Shown here piece after piece: positions 15,569 to 24,319 of a stretch of DNA of 64,000 bases (the first letter of the stretch is position 1; each line of letters starts with the position of its first letter). The notes beneath the pieces are model-generated. The model saw nothing but the letters and a program-made list of their open reading frames with translations, did no database searches and had not been told where the DNA came from. This DNA is from an uncultured Prevotellaceae bacterium (GTDB lineage Bacteria > Bacteroidota > Bacteroidia > Bacteroidales > Bacteroidaceae). The stretch covers positions 40,675-104,674 of the forward strand of contig ONOG01000020.1 in assembly GCA_900319385.1 (NCBI GenBank), written 5' to 3'. The translations under genes were made by a program, and so were the position numbers.

Positions 15569-17428
15569 ATGGCTAACAGAGAAAAACTCTTTTCTGAATT
15601 CCAGGCTCCTACGACGCAGGAATGGCTCGACAAAATCGAGGTGGACCTGAAGGGTGCCGATTTTCAGAAACGGTTGGTGTGGAGAACCAACGAAGGCTTC
15701 AACGTACAGCCTTTCTACCGCCGCGAGGACCTCAAGGACCTGAAGGCTGTGGACTCTCTGCCGGGCGAATTCCCCTTCGTCCGTGGTAACAAAACCGACA
15801 ACAACCTGTGGCACGTACGCCAGGACATCGAAGTCGGCGACGACGTGAAGGCTGCCAACGCCAAAGCGTTGGATATCCTGAACAAGGGTGTCGATTCGCT
15901 CGGATTCCGTGTGAAGGGAAAGATGGTCAGCAAGGAGACGGTCGAAACTCTGCTCGAGGGCATTGTCGCCGACTGTGTAGAGCTGAACTTCAAGACCTGT
16001 CAGCGCCACAGCGTCGAGCTGGCTGAACTGCTGGTCAACTACTTCAAGCAGCAGGGCTACAACCTTGAGAAGTGTGAGGGCAGCATCAACTTCGACCCGA
16101 TGGAGAAAATCCTGACGAAGGGCAAAGACACAACGCCCGTGCTCGCCGAGGCCAAGGCTCTCGTAGAAACTCTGAAGGAACTGCCGCAGTACCGCTGCAT
16201 CAATGTGAACAGCGTGACGCTCAACAACAGCGGTGCCTACATCTATCAGGAACTGGGCTATGCACTGGCATGGGGCAACGAATACATGCAGCAACTGACT
16301 GAGGCTGGTGTCGAAGCTACTGAGGCTGCACGCCGCATCAAGTTCAACATGGGTGTGAGCGAGAACTACTTCATGGAAATCGCTAAGTTCCGCGCCGCCC
16401 GCCTGCTCTGGGCTCAGATCGTGAAGCAATACGAGCCCAAGTGCGACTGCGTCTGTCAGATGCACGTATGTGCTTACACTTCAGAGTATAACCAAACTTT
16501 GTTCGACAGCTATGTCAATTTGCTCCGTTCGCAGACCGAGACCATGTCGGCTGCCATCGGCAATGTAGAGAGCATCGTCGTGACTCCGTTCGACAAGCCT
16601 TACGAAACGCCGGACGACTTCAGTGAACGCCTCGCCCGCAACCAGCAACTGCTGCTGAAGGAAGAGGCTCACTTCGACAAACTTGTCGATGTGGCTGGCG
16701 GTTCGTACTACGTCGAGCACCTCACCGATGCCATCGCTCAGCAGGCATGGAAACTGTTCCTCGACGTCGAAGCTGACGGCGGATTCCTCGCTCAGGCTTT
16801 GGCTGGAAAGGTGCAGGAAGTGATCAACGCATCGAACGACAAGCGCCATGCCGACGCTGCCAAGCGCAAGGAATTCATACTCGGTACCAACCAGTTCCCG
16901 AACTTTACGGAGAAGGCTGACGGCAAACAGCCCGCTGCTGCTTGCTGTTGCTGTAAGGACGACAGCTGTGAGGCTCCCACCATCGCCACGCTGAACCGCA
17001 GCCGCATGGCCAGCGAATTCGAGGCTCTGCGTCTCGAGACCGAAGCTGCCAAGCATCAGCCTGTGGCTTTCATGCTCACCATCGGCAACCTGGCCATGCG
17101 TCAGGCACGTGCTCAGTTCTCCTGCAACTTCCTCGCCTGTGCCGGTTACAAAGTAATCGACAACCTTGGTTTCAAGACCGTGGAAGAAGGTGTGGACAAG
17201 GCTCTCGAAGCTGGTGCCGACATTGTGGTCATCTGCTCGTCAGACGATGAATATGCAGAGTATGCTATCCCCGCATTCAAGTATCTCGACGGTCGTGCCA
17301 TGTTCGTTGTAGCTGGTGCTCCTGCTTGCAGCGAAGACCTCAAGGCTGCCGGTATCGAGAACTTCATCCACGTGAAAGTCAATCAATTGGAAACCCTGCG
17401 TCAGTACAACGCCAAACTGTTGAAATAA
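15569..17428 (+). CDS. mutA: Methylmalonyl-CoA mutase small subunit MutA
   Basis: Non-catalytic partner of the B12-dependent mutase that interconverts succinyl-CoA and (R)-methylmalonyl-CoA in propionate formation. 619 residues, normal for the family. The barrel-like domain runs to about residue 440 (WLDKIEVDLKGADFQKRL near the start). A flavodoxin-like domain (FMLTIGNLAMRQARAQFSCN onward) lacks the cobalamin DxHxxG motif, as is normal for MutA. The linker has an unusual Cys cluster (ACCCCKDDSC, about 453-462). It lies 3 bp before mutB. Confidence 0.94.
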   Translation: MANREKLFSEFQAPTTQEWLDKIEVDLKGADFQKRLVWRTNEGFNVQPFYRREDLKDLKAVDSLPGEFPFVRGNKTDNNLWHVRQDIEVGDDVKAANAKALDILNKGVDSLGFRVKGKMVSKETVETLLEGIVADCVELNFKTCQRHSVELAELLVNYFKQQGYNLEKCEGSINFDPMEKILTKGKDTTPVLAEAKALVETLKELPQYRCINVNSVTLNNSGAYIYQELGYALAWGNEYMQQLTEAGVEATEAARRIKFNMGVSENYFMEIAKFRAARLLWAQIVKQYEPKCDCVCQMHVCAYTSEYNQTLFDSYVNLLRSQTETMSAAIGNVESIVVTPFDKPYETPDDFSERLARNQQLLLKEEAHFDKLVDVAGGSYYVEHLTDAIAQQAWKLFLDVEADGGFLAQALAGKVQEVINASNDKRHADAAKRKEFILGTNQFPNFTEKADGKQPAAACCCCKDDSCEAPTIATLNRSRMASEFEALRLETEAAKHQPVAFMLTIGNLAMRQARAQFSCNFLACAGYKVIDNLGFKTVEEGVDKALEAGADIVVICSSDDEYAEYAIPAFKYLDGRAMFVVAGAPACSEDLKAAGIENFIHVKVNQLETLRQYNAKLLK

Positions 17429-17431
17429 GCC

Positions 17432-19150
17432 ATGAGAAAGAATTTTAGCAATATCGATATCTATGCTGGCATTCAGCAGAAGAATGGTCAGCAGTGGCAG
17501 AAAGACAATGGTATCACTGCCAACTGGCGCACTCCCGAGCAAATCGACATCCAGCCAGTCTATACCAAGGAAGACCTCGAAGGCATGGAACATCTGGACT
17601 TCACAGCCGGTATTCCTCCCTATCTGCGTGGTCCCTACTCCATGATGTATCCGTTCCGTCCGTGGACCATCCGCCAGTACGCTGGTTTCTCGACGGCAGA
17701 AGAGTCTAACGCCTTCTACCGCCGCAACCTGGCAAGCGGACAGAAAGGTCTTTCCGTGGCCTTCGACCTGCCCACCCACCGCGGCTACGACCCCGATAAC
17801 CCACGTGTGGTCGGCGACGTCGGTAAGGCTGGTGTGAGCATCAGTTCGCTCGAGAACATGAAGGTGCTCTTCGCCGGTATTCCCTTGAACAAGATGTCGG
17901 TGTCGATGACCATGAACGGAGCCGTGCTGCCCATTCTGGCCTTCTACATCAACGCAGGTCTGGAACAGGGTGCTCAGCTCGAAGAAATGGCTGGTACGAT
18001 TCAGAACGACATCCTCAAGGAGTTCATGGTGCGCAACACTTACATCTATCCGCCTGCATTCTCGATGAAGATTATCGCCGACATCTTCGAATACACTTCG
18101 AAGTTCATGCCGAAGTTCAACTCAATCTCCATCTCCGGCTACCACATGCAGGAGGCTGGTGCCACAGCCGACATCGAGCTGGCCTATACGCTTGCCGACG
18201 GTATGGACTATCTGCGCACAGGTGTGAATGCCGGTATCGACATCGACGCTTTCGCTCCGCGCCTCTCTTTCTTCTGGGCTATCGGCATGAATCACTTCAT
18301 GGAGATTGCCAAGATGCGTGCAGGCCGTCTGCTGTGGGCCAAGATTACGAAGATGTTCGGAGCCAAGAACCCCAAGTCGATGGCACTGCGTACCCACTCG
18401 CAGACATCGGGATGGAGTCTGACGGAGCAAGATCCCTTCAACAACGTAGGTCGTACCTGCATCGAGGCTATGGCTGCCGTGCTGGGACATACCCAGTCGT
18501 TGCACACCAACGCCCTCGACGAGGCCATCGCCCTGCCTACAGACTTCAGTGCACGTATCGCTCGTAACACTCAGATCTACATTCAGAACGAGACGAAGGT
18601 GTGCAAGCAGATTGACCCCTGGGCTGGTTCGTACTATGTAGAGACACTGACGAACGAACTCGTTCACAAGGCATGGGAACACATTCAGGAAATCGAGAAG
18701 CTGGGTGGTATGGCCAAGGCCATCGAGACAGGTCTGCCCAAGATGCGTATCGAAGAGGCAGCAGCCCGCACCCAGGCTCGCATCGACTCAGGCAACCAGA
18801 CGATTGTGGGTATCAACAAGTATCGCCTTGAGCACGAAGATCCCATCGACATTCTCGAAATCGACAACACAGCCGTACGTCTGCAGCAGGAAGAATCGCT
18901 CAAGCAACTGCGTGCCAACCGCGACGAAGCTGCCTGCAAGAAGGCTCTGGAGGCTATCACAGAATGTGTGCGTGAGTTCAACGAAGGCAAGAAGAGCAAG
19001 AACAACCTGCTCGACCTGGCCGTCAAGGCAGCTGGTCTGCGTTGTACGCTCGGCGAAATCAGCGATGCCTGCGAAGCTGTCGTAGGTCGATACAAAGCAA
19101 TCATCAGAACTATTTCAGGCGTGTATTCAGCAGAAAGCAAGAAGGACTAG
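17432..19150 (+). CDS. mutB: Methylmalonyl-CoA mutase large subunit MutB, truncated by an amber stop
   Basis: Should be the catalytic subunit. 572 residues cover the whole substrate-binding barrel: [40 protein letters not shown] and [19 protein letters not shown] are conserved active-site stretches. The frame then meets TAG at 19148-19150 right after SAESKKD, while the sequence beyond still encodes the cobalamin domain in the same frame. MutB is normally about 710-715 residues, so the B12 domain is cut off. Without it the enzyme should not turn over. Either a recent pseudogene, a sequence error, or unproven readthrough; TAG is a normal stop elsewhere here (flippase, yggS, tilS). Confidence 0.93.
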   Translation: MRKNFSNIDIYAGIQQKNGQQWQKDNGITANWRTPEQIDIQPVYTKEDLEGMEHLDFTAGIPPYLRGPYSMMYPFRPWTIRQYAGFSTAEESNAFYRRNLASGQKGLSVAFDLPTHRGYDPDNPRVVGDVGKAGVSISSLENMKVLFAGIPLNKMSVSMTMNGAVLPILAFYINAGLEQGAQLEEMAGTIQNDILKEFMVRNTYIYPPAFSMKIIADIFEYTSKFMPKFNSISISGYHMQEAGATADIELAYTLADGMDYLRTGVNAGIDIDAFAPRLSFFWAIGMNHFMEIAKMRAGRLLWAKITKMFGAKNPKSMALRTHSQTSGWSLTEQDPFNNVGRTCIEAMAAVLGHTQSLHTNALDEAIALPTDFSARIARNTQIYIQNETKVCKQIDPWAGSYYVETLTNELVHKAWEHIQEIEKLGGMAKAIETGLPKMRIEEAAARTQARIDSGNQTIVGINKYRLEHEDPIDILEIDNTAVRLQQEESLKQLRANRDEAACKKALEAITECVREFNEGKKSKNNLLDLAVKAAGLRCTLGEISDACEAVVGRYKAIIRTISGVYSAESKKD

Positions 19151-19558
19151 GCATTCGAAGAAGCCTGCGCCCTCACCGAGAAGTTTGCACAGAAGTACGG
19201 CCGTCGTCCCCGAGGTGCCAAGGTAGTTGCCACCGGCTATGCCGACTGCGGCTACGACGTGGACATGGGTCCGCTGTTCCAAACCCCAGCCGAAGCTGCT
19301 CGCGAAGCCGTCGAGAACGACGTCGATATCGTGGGTGCATCGTCGCTGGCAGCCGGTCACAAGACCCTCATCCCGCAGCTGATTGAGGAGCTGAAGAAGC
19401 TCGGCCGCGAGGACATCCTCGTTACCGCTGGTGGTGTGATTCCTGCCCAGGACTACGACTTCCTGTATAAGGCAGGTGTAGCCGCCATCTTCGGCCCTGG
19501 CACTCCTGTTGCCTACTCGGCCTCACAGATGATGAAGATTATTCTCGAGGAAGATTAA
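19151..19558 (+). pseudogene. mutB: Detached cobalamin-domain remnant of mutB lacking the DxHxxG segment
   Basis: In the same frame as mutB, directly after the amber codon, 135 codons read [20 protein letters not shown] and on to [15 protein letters not shown], ending KIILEED. Between GRRPR and GAKVVATG about 13 residues are missing compared with MutB proteins I know, which there read like IMxAKMGQDGHDR. That stretch carries the DGHDRG motif whose histidine ligates cobalt, so this domain could not bind B12 normally even if read through. The only internal start is ATG 19259. Confidence 0.85.
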
Positions 19559-19584
19559 ACGCTTCTTTTCCTCAGTACATTCCG

Positions 19585-19627
19585 AAGGGAACATCCGCAT
19601 ACAGTGGGTGTTCCCTTTCCTTTTTTG
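19585..19627 (+). terminator. Terminator behind mutAB
   Basis: 12-bp stem with one G-U pair (19585-19596 with 19606-19617), then TTCCTTTTTT. The mutAB unit therefore ends after the remnant, not after the amber codon. Confidence 0.85.
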
Positions 19628-19637
19628 GCAAAAACTT

Positions 19638-19668
19638 TTGGTGTTTAATAATCTTCATCGTAACTTTG
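19638..19668 (+). promoter_or_regulatory. Promoter of the pseudouridine synthase gene
   Basis: -33 TTG (19638-19640), 20-nt spacer, TAACTTTG (19661-19668). The first ATG (19677) is only 8 bases past the -7 box, so that mRNA would be nearly leaderless, unless ATG 19698 or 19731 is used. Confidence 0.7.
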
Positions 19669-19676
19669 CATAAAGT

Positions 19677-21287
19677 ATGACAAAAACACTGCACTTAATG
19701 AACTGTCAAGAACACTTACACAAGTTAAACATGACATACGAGGGTGAACTCCCGAAGCAGTTTACCAATCCCTTTTGCTATGAGCCCCACCCGCTCTGCA
19801 TCGCTGCGGCAGAGCAGGTTCAGCACTATTTGAAACAGAACGAGGACCTGCAAGCCAGTGCAGACAAAGGGAAAATGTTCGGTGTGCTGATCGTGCAAGA
19901 CCCCGATGCTGATTCCCAACAACTCTATTTCCTTGCGGCCTTCTCCGGCCTTTTAGACGGAAAGAACGACATCCCCTACTTCGTTCCGCCCATCTATGAC
20001 ACACTCGATCCCGAAGGATATTTCCAGAGGGAGCAAACCGAGATTTCCAAACTCACCAATACCATCCACGAGCTCGAAGGAAAGGGCAACGTGGATGTCC
20101 ACCCTGAGGAATATTCACGCTTGGAGCGCGTGGCCATCTCGGCACTCCGACGCCTGCGGCATGAACGCAGCGAACGCCTGCAGGACTGGCTTTTCGACCA
20201 GTACATTATAAGGAACGCGCGCGGAGAAGAGAAAAACCTCACACAAGTGTTCAAGGATTATTTCATGGAGAAAATGCTTCACCTTGAAAACTATGAGGAA
20301 AACGAACGCAAGCACCACATTCCTTCGGGCACGGGAGAATGCTGTGCACCCAAGCTCTTGCAATATGCCTATCAGCACCAGTTGCATCCTGTGTGCATGG
20401 GTGAATTTTGGTTAGGACATTCGCCGAAGGACGAGGTACGATACAGCGGCCAGTTCTATCCCGCCTGCTCGAAGAAATGCCGTCCCCTGCTCTATTTCAT
20501 GCTGCAAGGGCTGGACGTCGAAGAGAGTTTCCTCGAACGCCACACCCGTGAGCTGTTCGAACAAGTTCAGATTATCTACGAAGACGACGACATCATGGTC
20601 ATCAACAAGCCGTCGGGTCTGCTCTCCGTACCGAGCCGCGATGCCCAAGCCAGTGTCATCGACTGGTTGCGTGCCCACTTCATGGCCTATCAGGAATTGC
20701 ACAACTTCCACCTCTCCACCTACCCTGCCCCCGTTCACCGCCTCGACCAAGACACTTCCGGCCTGCTCATCATTGCCAAAACCCGCGATTCGTTGCGCAA
20801 CCTACAGGCGCAGTTCTTCCATCATACGGTTCGGAAAACTTACATGGCGATGCTCGACGGACGTCCTCAGCACGACAGCGGCATCATCAACCTACCCCTG
20901 CGCAAAGACCCTATCGATGCGCCGCGTCAGGTGGTCGATTACGAACACGGCAAACCTTGCGTCACTCGCTATGAGGTGGTCGAAGTGAAGCCCTGTCAGC
21001 ACGAAGCCGATGCCTATATTTCGCACGAAGAGACCTACATCACGCGCGTCATCTTCTATCCCGAGACAGGTCGCACCCATCAACTGCGGATGCATGCCGC
21101 TCATGCCGACGGTCTCAACTGTCCCATCATCGGCGACAGACTCTACAGCCGCAAGCGCACCTTCGTCAATCCCTCCAACTATCAGTCGCTCACCTGGCCA
21201 CGGCTCATGCTCCACGCCACGAGCATCGAGTTCGACCACCCCAGCACGGGCCAACGCCTGCACTTCGACAGTCCTGCTCCCTTCTGA
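19677..21287 (+). CDS. RluA-type RNA pseudouridine synthase with long N-terminal domain
   Basis: Isomerises uridine in rRNA or tRNA. 536 residues. The catalytic domain occupies the C-terminal half: IYEDDDIMVINKPSGLLSVP (about 298-317), HRLDQDTSGLLI with the catalytic Asp (about 353-364), and ETGRTHQLRMHA (about 461-472). The first 290 residues are an extra domain seen in Bacteroidales homologues, with a conserved Cys pair region (NPFCYEPHPLC near 32-42). No S4 domain. The start at 19677 is tentative because it nearly touches the -7 box; 19698 or 19731 are alternatives. Confidence 0.9.
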   Translation: MTKTLHLMNCQEHLHKLNMTYEGELPKQFTNPFCYEPHPLCIAAAEQVQHYLKQNEDLQASADKGKMFGVLIVQDPDADSQQLYFLAAFSGLLDGKNDIPYFVPPIYDTLDPEGYFQREQTEISKLTNTIHELEGKGNVDVHPEEYSRLERVAISALRRLRHERSERLQDWLFDQYIIRNARGEEKNLTQVFKDYFMEKMLHLENYEENERKHHIPSGTGECCAPKLLQYAYQHQLHPVCMGEFWLGHSPKDEVRYSGQFYPACSKKCRPLLYFMLQGLDVEESFLERHTRELFEQVQIIYEDDDIMVINKPSGLLSVPSRDAQASVIDWLRAHFMAYQELHNFHLSTYPAPVHRLDQDTSGLLIIAKTRDSLRNLQAQFFHHTVRKTYMAMLDGRPQHDSGIINLPLRKDPIDAPRQVVDYEHGKPCVTRYEVVEVKPCQHEADAYISHEETYITRVIFYPETGRTHQLRMHAAHADGLNCPIIGDRLYSRKRTFVNPSNYQSLTWPRLMLHATSIEFDHPSTGQRLHFDSPAPF

Positions 21288-21309
21288 GCACATTCCCCAC
21301 ACATTTCGT

Positions 21310-21427
21310 GTGCACTGCGGACACAACGAGTGTGCACTGCCAAGCATGTTGAGTGTGCACTACCAAGCATGTTGAGTGTGCACTGCGGTGAGATGGGCTG
21401 TGCATTGCGGTGGCATTGGTTGTGCAC
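21310..21427. repeat. 22/23-bp phased GTGCAC array 2
   Basis: Hexamers start at 21310, 21332, 21355, 21378, 21400 (GTGCAT) and 21422, steps 22, 23, 23, 22, 22. Units begin TGTGCACTGCGG or TGTGCACTGCC on the plus strand; the other 10-11 bases vary. It fills most of the 278-bp gap after the pseudouridine synthase. Confidence 0.9.
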
Positions 21428-21525
21428 CATGTTTCAAGTGTGTAAGGCGTCAAGTTCCAACTGACGCCTGCCTCGCTTTACTTTTTTATTTTTAATGATT
21501 ATTTTTAATTATTAATTAATAATCG

Positions 21526-21533
21526 TAACTTTG
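21526..21533 (+). promoter_or_regulatory. -7 box TAACTTTG for the DUF4494-yggS operon
   Basis: Preceded by A/T-rich DNA (TTTAATTATTAATTAATAAT). Leader about 27 nt to the start at 21566. Confidence 0.65.
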
Positions 21534-21565
21534 CATGGATTTTCAACACATAAAAGAATAGAACT

Positions 21566-22021
21566 ATGATTATGAACAACTGGTTCGAGTGTAAGATCGA
21601 AACCGAGAAGACACTCGAAGGCGGAGCCACCAAGAAGGTGACAGAACCCTATCTGGTGGATGCACTGAACTTTACCGAAGCCGAAGCACGCATCATCAAG
21701 GAGATTACGCCCTATTGCAACGGACAGCTGACAGTGAAGGACATCCGCCGCGTGAAATATTCCGAGATGTTTACGAGTGATGCTGAAAGCGCAGACAAAT
21801 GGTACAAGGTGAAGTGCAACTTCATCACGCTCGACGAGAAGACACAGAGCGAAAAACGTAGCGCCACTTTCATCCTCGTAAAAGCCAGCGACCTCCGCGA
21901 TGCCGTCCAGCGCTTCGACGAAGGCATGAAGGGCTCGATGGTGGATTACGAAATCCACACCGTACAGGAGACCAACATCCTCGACGTTTTCCCCTACGAC
22001 GCTGAAGCCAAGAAAGAATGA
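21566..22021 (+). CDS. DUF4494 family protein
   Basis: 151 residues. It matches what I know of DUF4494, a small cytosolic protein of Bacteroidetes of unknown role: NNWFECKIETEKTLEGG at the start, EPYLVDALNFTEAEARI and FILVKASDLRDAVQRFDEGM in the body. No signal peptide or membrane segment. ATG 21572 is an alternative start. The stop overlaps the yggS start (ATGA), which indicates translational coupling. Function unknown. Confidence 0.85.
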   Translation: MIMNNWFECKIETEKTLEGGATKKVTEPYLVDALNFTEAEARIIKEITPYCNGQLTVKDIRRVKYSEMFTSDAESADKWYKVKCNFITLDEKTQSEKRSATFILVKASDLRDAVQRFDEGMKGSMVDYEIHTVQETNILDVFPYDAEAKKE

Positions 22022-22689
22022 TTGAGGAACGCTTGAAAGCCGTCTGGAAAGAACTGCCCGAACAGGTGCGACTGGTGGCTGTGTCGAAGTTTCACCCAGC
22101 TGAGCAGATACTCGAAGCCTACGAAGCAGGGCAACGACGCTTCGGCGAAAACCATGCCCAGGAACTTGCAGCCAAGGCCGAAGTGCTGCCTAAGGACATC
22201 GAGTGGCACTTCATCGGACACCTGCAGACCAACAAGGTGAAGCAAGTCGTACCCCATGCCCACATGATACACTCGGTCGATTCCTTGCGGCTGCTCTGCG
22301 AAATTGACAAGCAGGCACGACGCTTCGACCGGCACATCAACTGCCTCTTGCAACTCCATGTGGCACAAGAGGAAACGAAGTTTGGCTTCACGCCCGACGA
22401 AATGCTACAGATGCTGGATGAGGGCACATGGCGAACGCTCGACCATGTCCAACTGTGCGGCATCATGTGCATGGCTACCAACACCGACGACGTCCAGCAG
22501 ATTCGTCAGGAATTTCAGCTTGCACGTCGCACGTTCGACCTTGCCAAACAGCGCTACTTTGCCGACGACGACCGCTTCTGTGAACGTTCTATGGGCATGA
22601 GCGACGACTACCCCATCGCCATCGACGAAGGGGCTACCCTCGTACGCATCGGCACCAAGATTTTTGGCGAACGAACAGTAAAAGTTTAG
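22018..22689 (+). CDS. YggS/PLPBP family pyridoxal-phosphate homeostasis protein
   Basis: Binds PLP and buffers vitamin B6; no catalytic activity is known for the family. 223 residues. Lys24 in RLVAVSKFHPAEQI is the PLP-binding lysine. ENHAQEL, WHFIGHLQTNKVK and SMGMSDDYPIAIDEGATLVR are family signatures at about 43, 62 and 190. It overlaps DUF4494 by 4 bp and is followed 9 bp later by a Crp-type gene. Confidence 0.94.
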   Translation: MIEERLKAVWKELPEQVRLVAVSKFHPAEQILEAYEAGQRRFGENHAQELAAKAEVLPKDIEWHFIGHLQTNKVKQVVPHAHMIHSVDSLRLLCEIDKQARRFDRHINCLLQLHVAQEETKFGFTPDEMLQMLDEGTWRTLDHVQLCGIMCMATNTDDVQQIRQEFQLARRTFDLAKQRYFADDDRFCERSMGMSDDYPIAIDEGATLVRIGTKIFGERTVKV

Positions 22690-22698
22690 AATTAACCA

Positions 22699-23286
22699 TT
22701 GGACGCACGACACGACATCGCCCGCGAGTTGGCACGACGCTACGGCACACTGACCACCGAACAAATACAGTCGATGGCCGAACTGCTGACGCCCGTGCAA
22801 GCCAAGAAAGGCACGATTGTGCTGCGAGAGGGCGAAGTGTGTCGCCACATCTACTACGTGGAGCGTGGAATGGTTCGCCAGTATTACCGCAAAAACGGAA
22901 AAGAAGTGACCGAACACATCGGTACTGAGGGCGGTATCATCATGTGCATCGAAAGCCTGTTCCGAGAAATTCCCTCACAACTGGCTGTCGAGACTCTCGA
23001 ACCCTCGCTTCTCTACGCTATCCCCTACGAGGCATTCAGCCAACTGTGCCAGACCGCCTTTGCTTTCTGTCAAATTCAGCTGGCCATTCTGCAAGAAGCA
23101 CTGATTGTGTCGCAGCACAAGGCCGACACACTCCGCTTCGAGAATGCCAAAGAGCGCTATCTGCGCACCTTGCAAGACCATCCCGACATCCTGCGACGTG
23201 CTCCCCTGCACATCGTCGCCTCCTATCTTCAGATTACGCCCGAAACCCTCAGCCGCGTGCGAGCCATCGTCAGCAATGAACACTGA
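22699..23286 (+). CDS. Crp/Fnr-like cyclic-nucleotide-binding regulator (TTG start)
   Basis: 195 residues from TTG 22699; the first in-frame ATG would lose part of the sensor domain. Residues about 25-125 are a cNMP-binding fold (VLREGEVCRHIYYVERGMVR, ending ..IPYEAFSQL). The C-terminus has a short winged helix (IVASYLQITPETLSRVRA). This small Crp-like type is common in Bacteroidetes. It is packed between yggS and a glycosyltransferase (3-bp gap), so co-transcription is likely; targets unknown. Confidence 0.85.
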   Translation: MDARHDIARELARRYGTLTTEQIQSMAELLTPVQAKKGTIVLREGEVCRHIYYVERGMVRQYYRKNGKEVTEHIGTEGGIIMCIESLFREIPSQLAVETLEPSLLYAIPYEAFSQLCQTAFAFCQIQLAILQEALIVSQHKADTLRFENAKERYLRTLQDHPDILRRAPLHIVASYLQITPETLSRVRAIVSNEH

Positions 23287-23289
23287 ACA

Positions 23290-24291
23290 ATGAACAACGA
23301 ACACCCCCTCATATCGGTTGTCACACCAGTTTACAACGCCGAGGCATTAGTCATGAACGCATACGAATGCCTGCAGCGCCAGACTTATCCCTTCTGGGAA
23401 TGGGTGGTGGTGGACGATGGTTCGACGGACGACAGTGCCCAACGCCTGCAACAACTCGCTCAGGCAGACAATCGCGTACGTTACATAGCTCAGCCCAACA
23501 GCGGCAGCGCCAAACAGCCGCGCGACCATGCCGTCTGCGAAGCGCGAGGCGAATGGATTCTGTTTCTCGACATCGACGACCAATACGTCGAAGACGAATA
23601 CATCGAACAAATGTGGCAACGGCATTGTGAGACAGATGCACAGATCGTCTATCCCCTCATGTCGTTTACAGAGACAGACGGCCGACGCACCCTTACCCTG
23701 CCCACACCCGATATCGATACTACCCGCGTGTATGCTGGTCGAGACCTGGTAGCAGCCACCCTGCCCGACTGGCACATCGGATGCAACGGAGGGCTATACC
23801 ATCGCTCCGTATGGGTGAACCTAAGTTGGCCAAATCCTCGACACCCCATCTACACCAACTCCGACGAAGTGGATGAACGGCTGTTCCTGCTGGAGGCGCA
23901 ACGTGTGGCCTTTGCCCACGTCAACTACCTCTACATCCAGCACCCACAATCCATCACCCATCACCTGACGCTCAAGCGTTTCCATCAACTTTTCACCGAC
24001 GTACAACTGCGACAAATCATCGTCGAGGCATTTGGTCCGGATAGCGACGAATACCACCGTATGCAGCAGAAGATCTTTAACACTTTCCGCTCACTCCTCG
24101 CCTTCTACCTCCAACATCGCCATGCATTTGCCCAGCAACATGACTCCATCGACCAGGCTTTCCGTATGCATTTCCGTCTGTTGGAGCGCCAACATTTCAG
24201 CCTCTGGAACCGTCTTCGATTCCTCGATTTCCGCTCCTACGATGCTGTCTATGCAATATTTAAGTTGAAATACAAAGATATTAACAATTAA
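23290..24291 (+). CDS. Glycosyltransferase family 2
   Basis: 333 residues with a GT-A fold in the first 220: ISVVTPVYNAEALVMNAYEC at the nucleotide-binding start, VVVDDGSTDDSA near 39, and the DxD-like metal site FLDIDDQY near 95-102. No membrane segment, so it works on the cytosolic face. The flippase 28 bp downstream suggests a role in a cell-surface glycan, but donor and acceptor are unknown. Confidence 0.9.
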   Translation: MNNEHPLISVVTPVYNAEALVMNAYECLQRQTYPFWEWVVVDDGSTDDSAQRLQQLAQADNRVRYIAQPNSGSAKQPRDHAVCEARGEWILFLDIDDQYVEDEYIEQMWQRHCETDAQIVYPLMSFTETDGRRTLTLPTPDIDTTRVYAGRDLVAATLPDWHIGCNGGLYHRSVWVNLSWPNPRHPIYTNSDEVDERLFLLEAQRVAFAHVNYLYIQHPQSITHHLTLKRFHQLFTDVQLRQIIVEAFGPDSDEYHRMQQKIFNTFRSLLAFYLQHRHAFAQQHDSIDQAFRMHFRLLERQHFSLWNRLRFLDFRSYDAVYAIFKLKYKDINN

Positions 24292-24319
24292 CAATTAAGA
24301 ATTAAAAATTAAAAACTAA

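Noticed and set aside
19148..19150. Pyrrolysine or other recoding of TAG in mutB
   Set aside because: Other genes here end with TAG normally, no pyl genes are seen, and the downstream domain also lacks its key motif.
21310..21427. Plasmid-type iterons or chromosome origin
   Set aside because: The 22-bp period fits iterons, but there are six separate copies in 57 kb and no rep, parAB or dnaA gene nearby.
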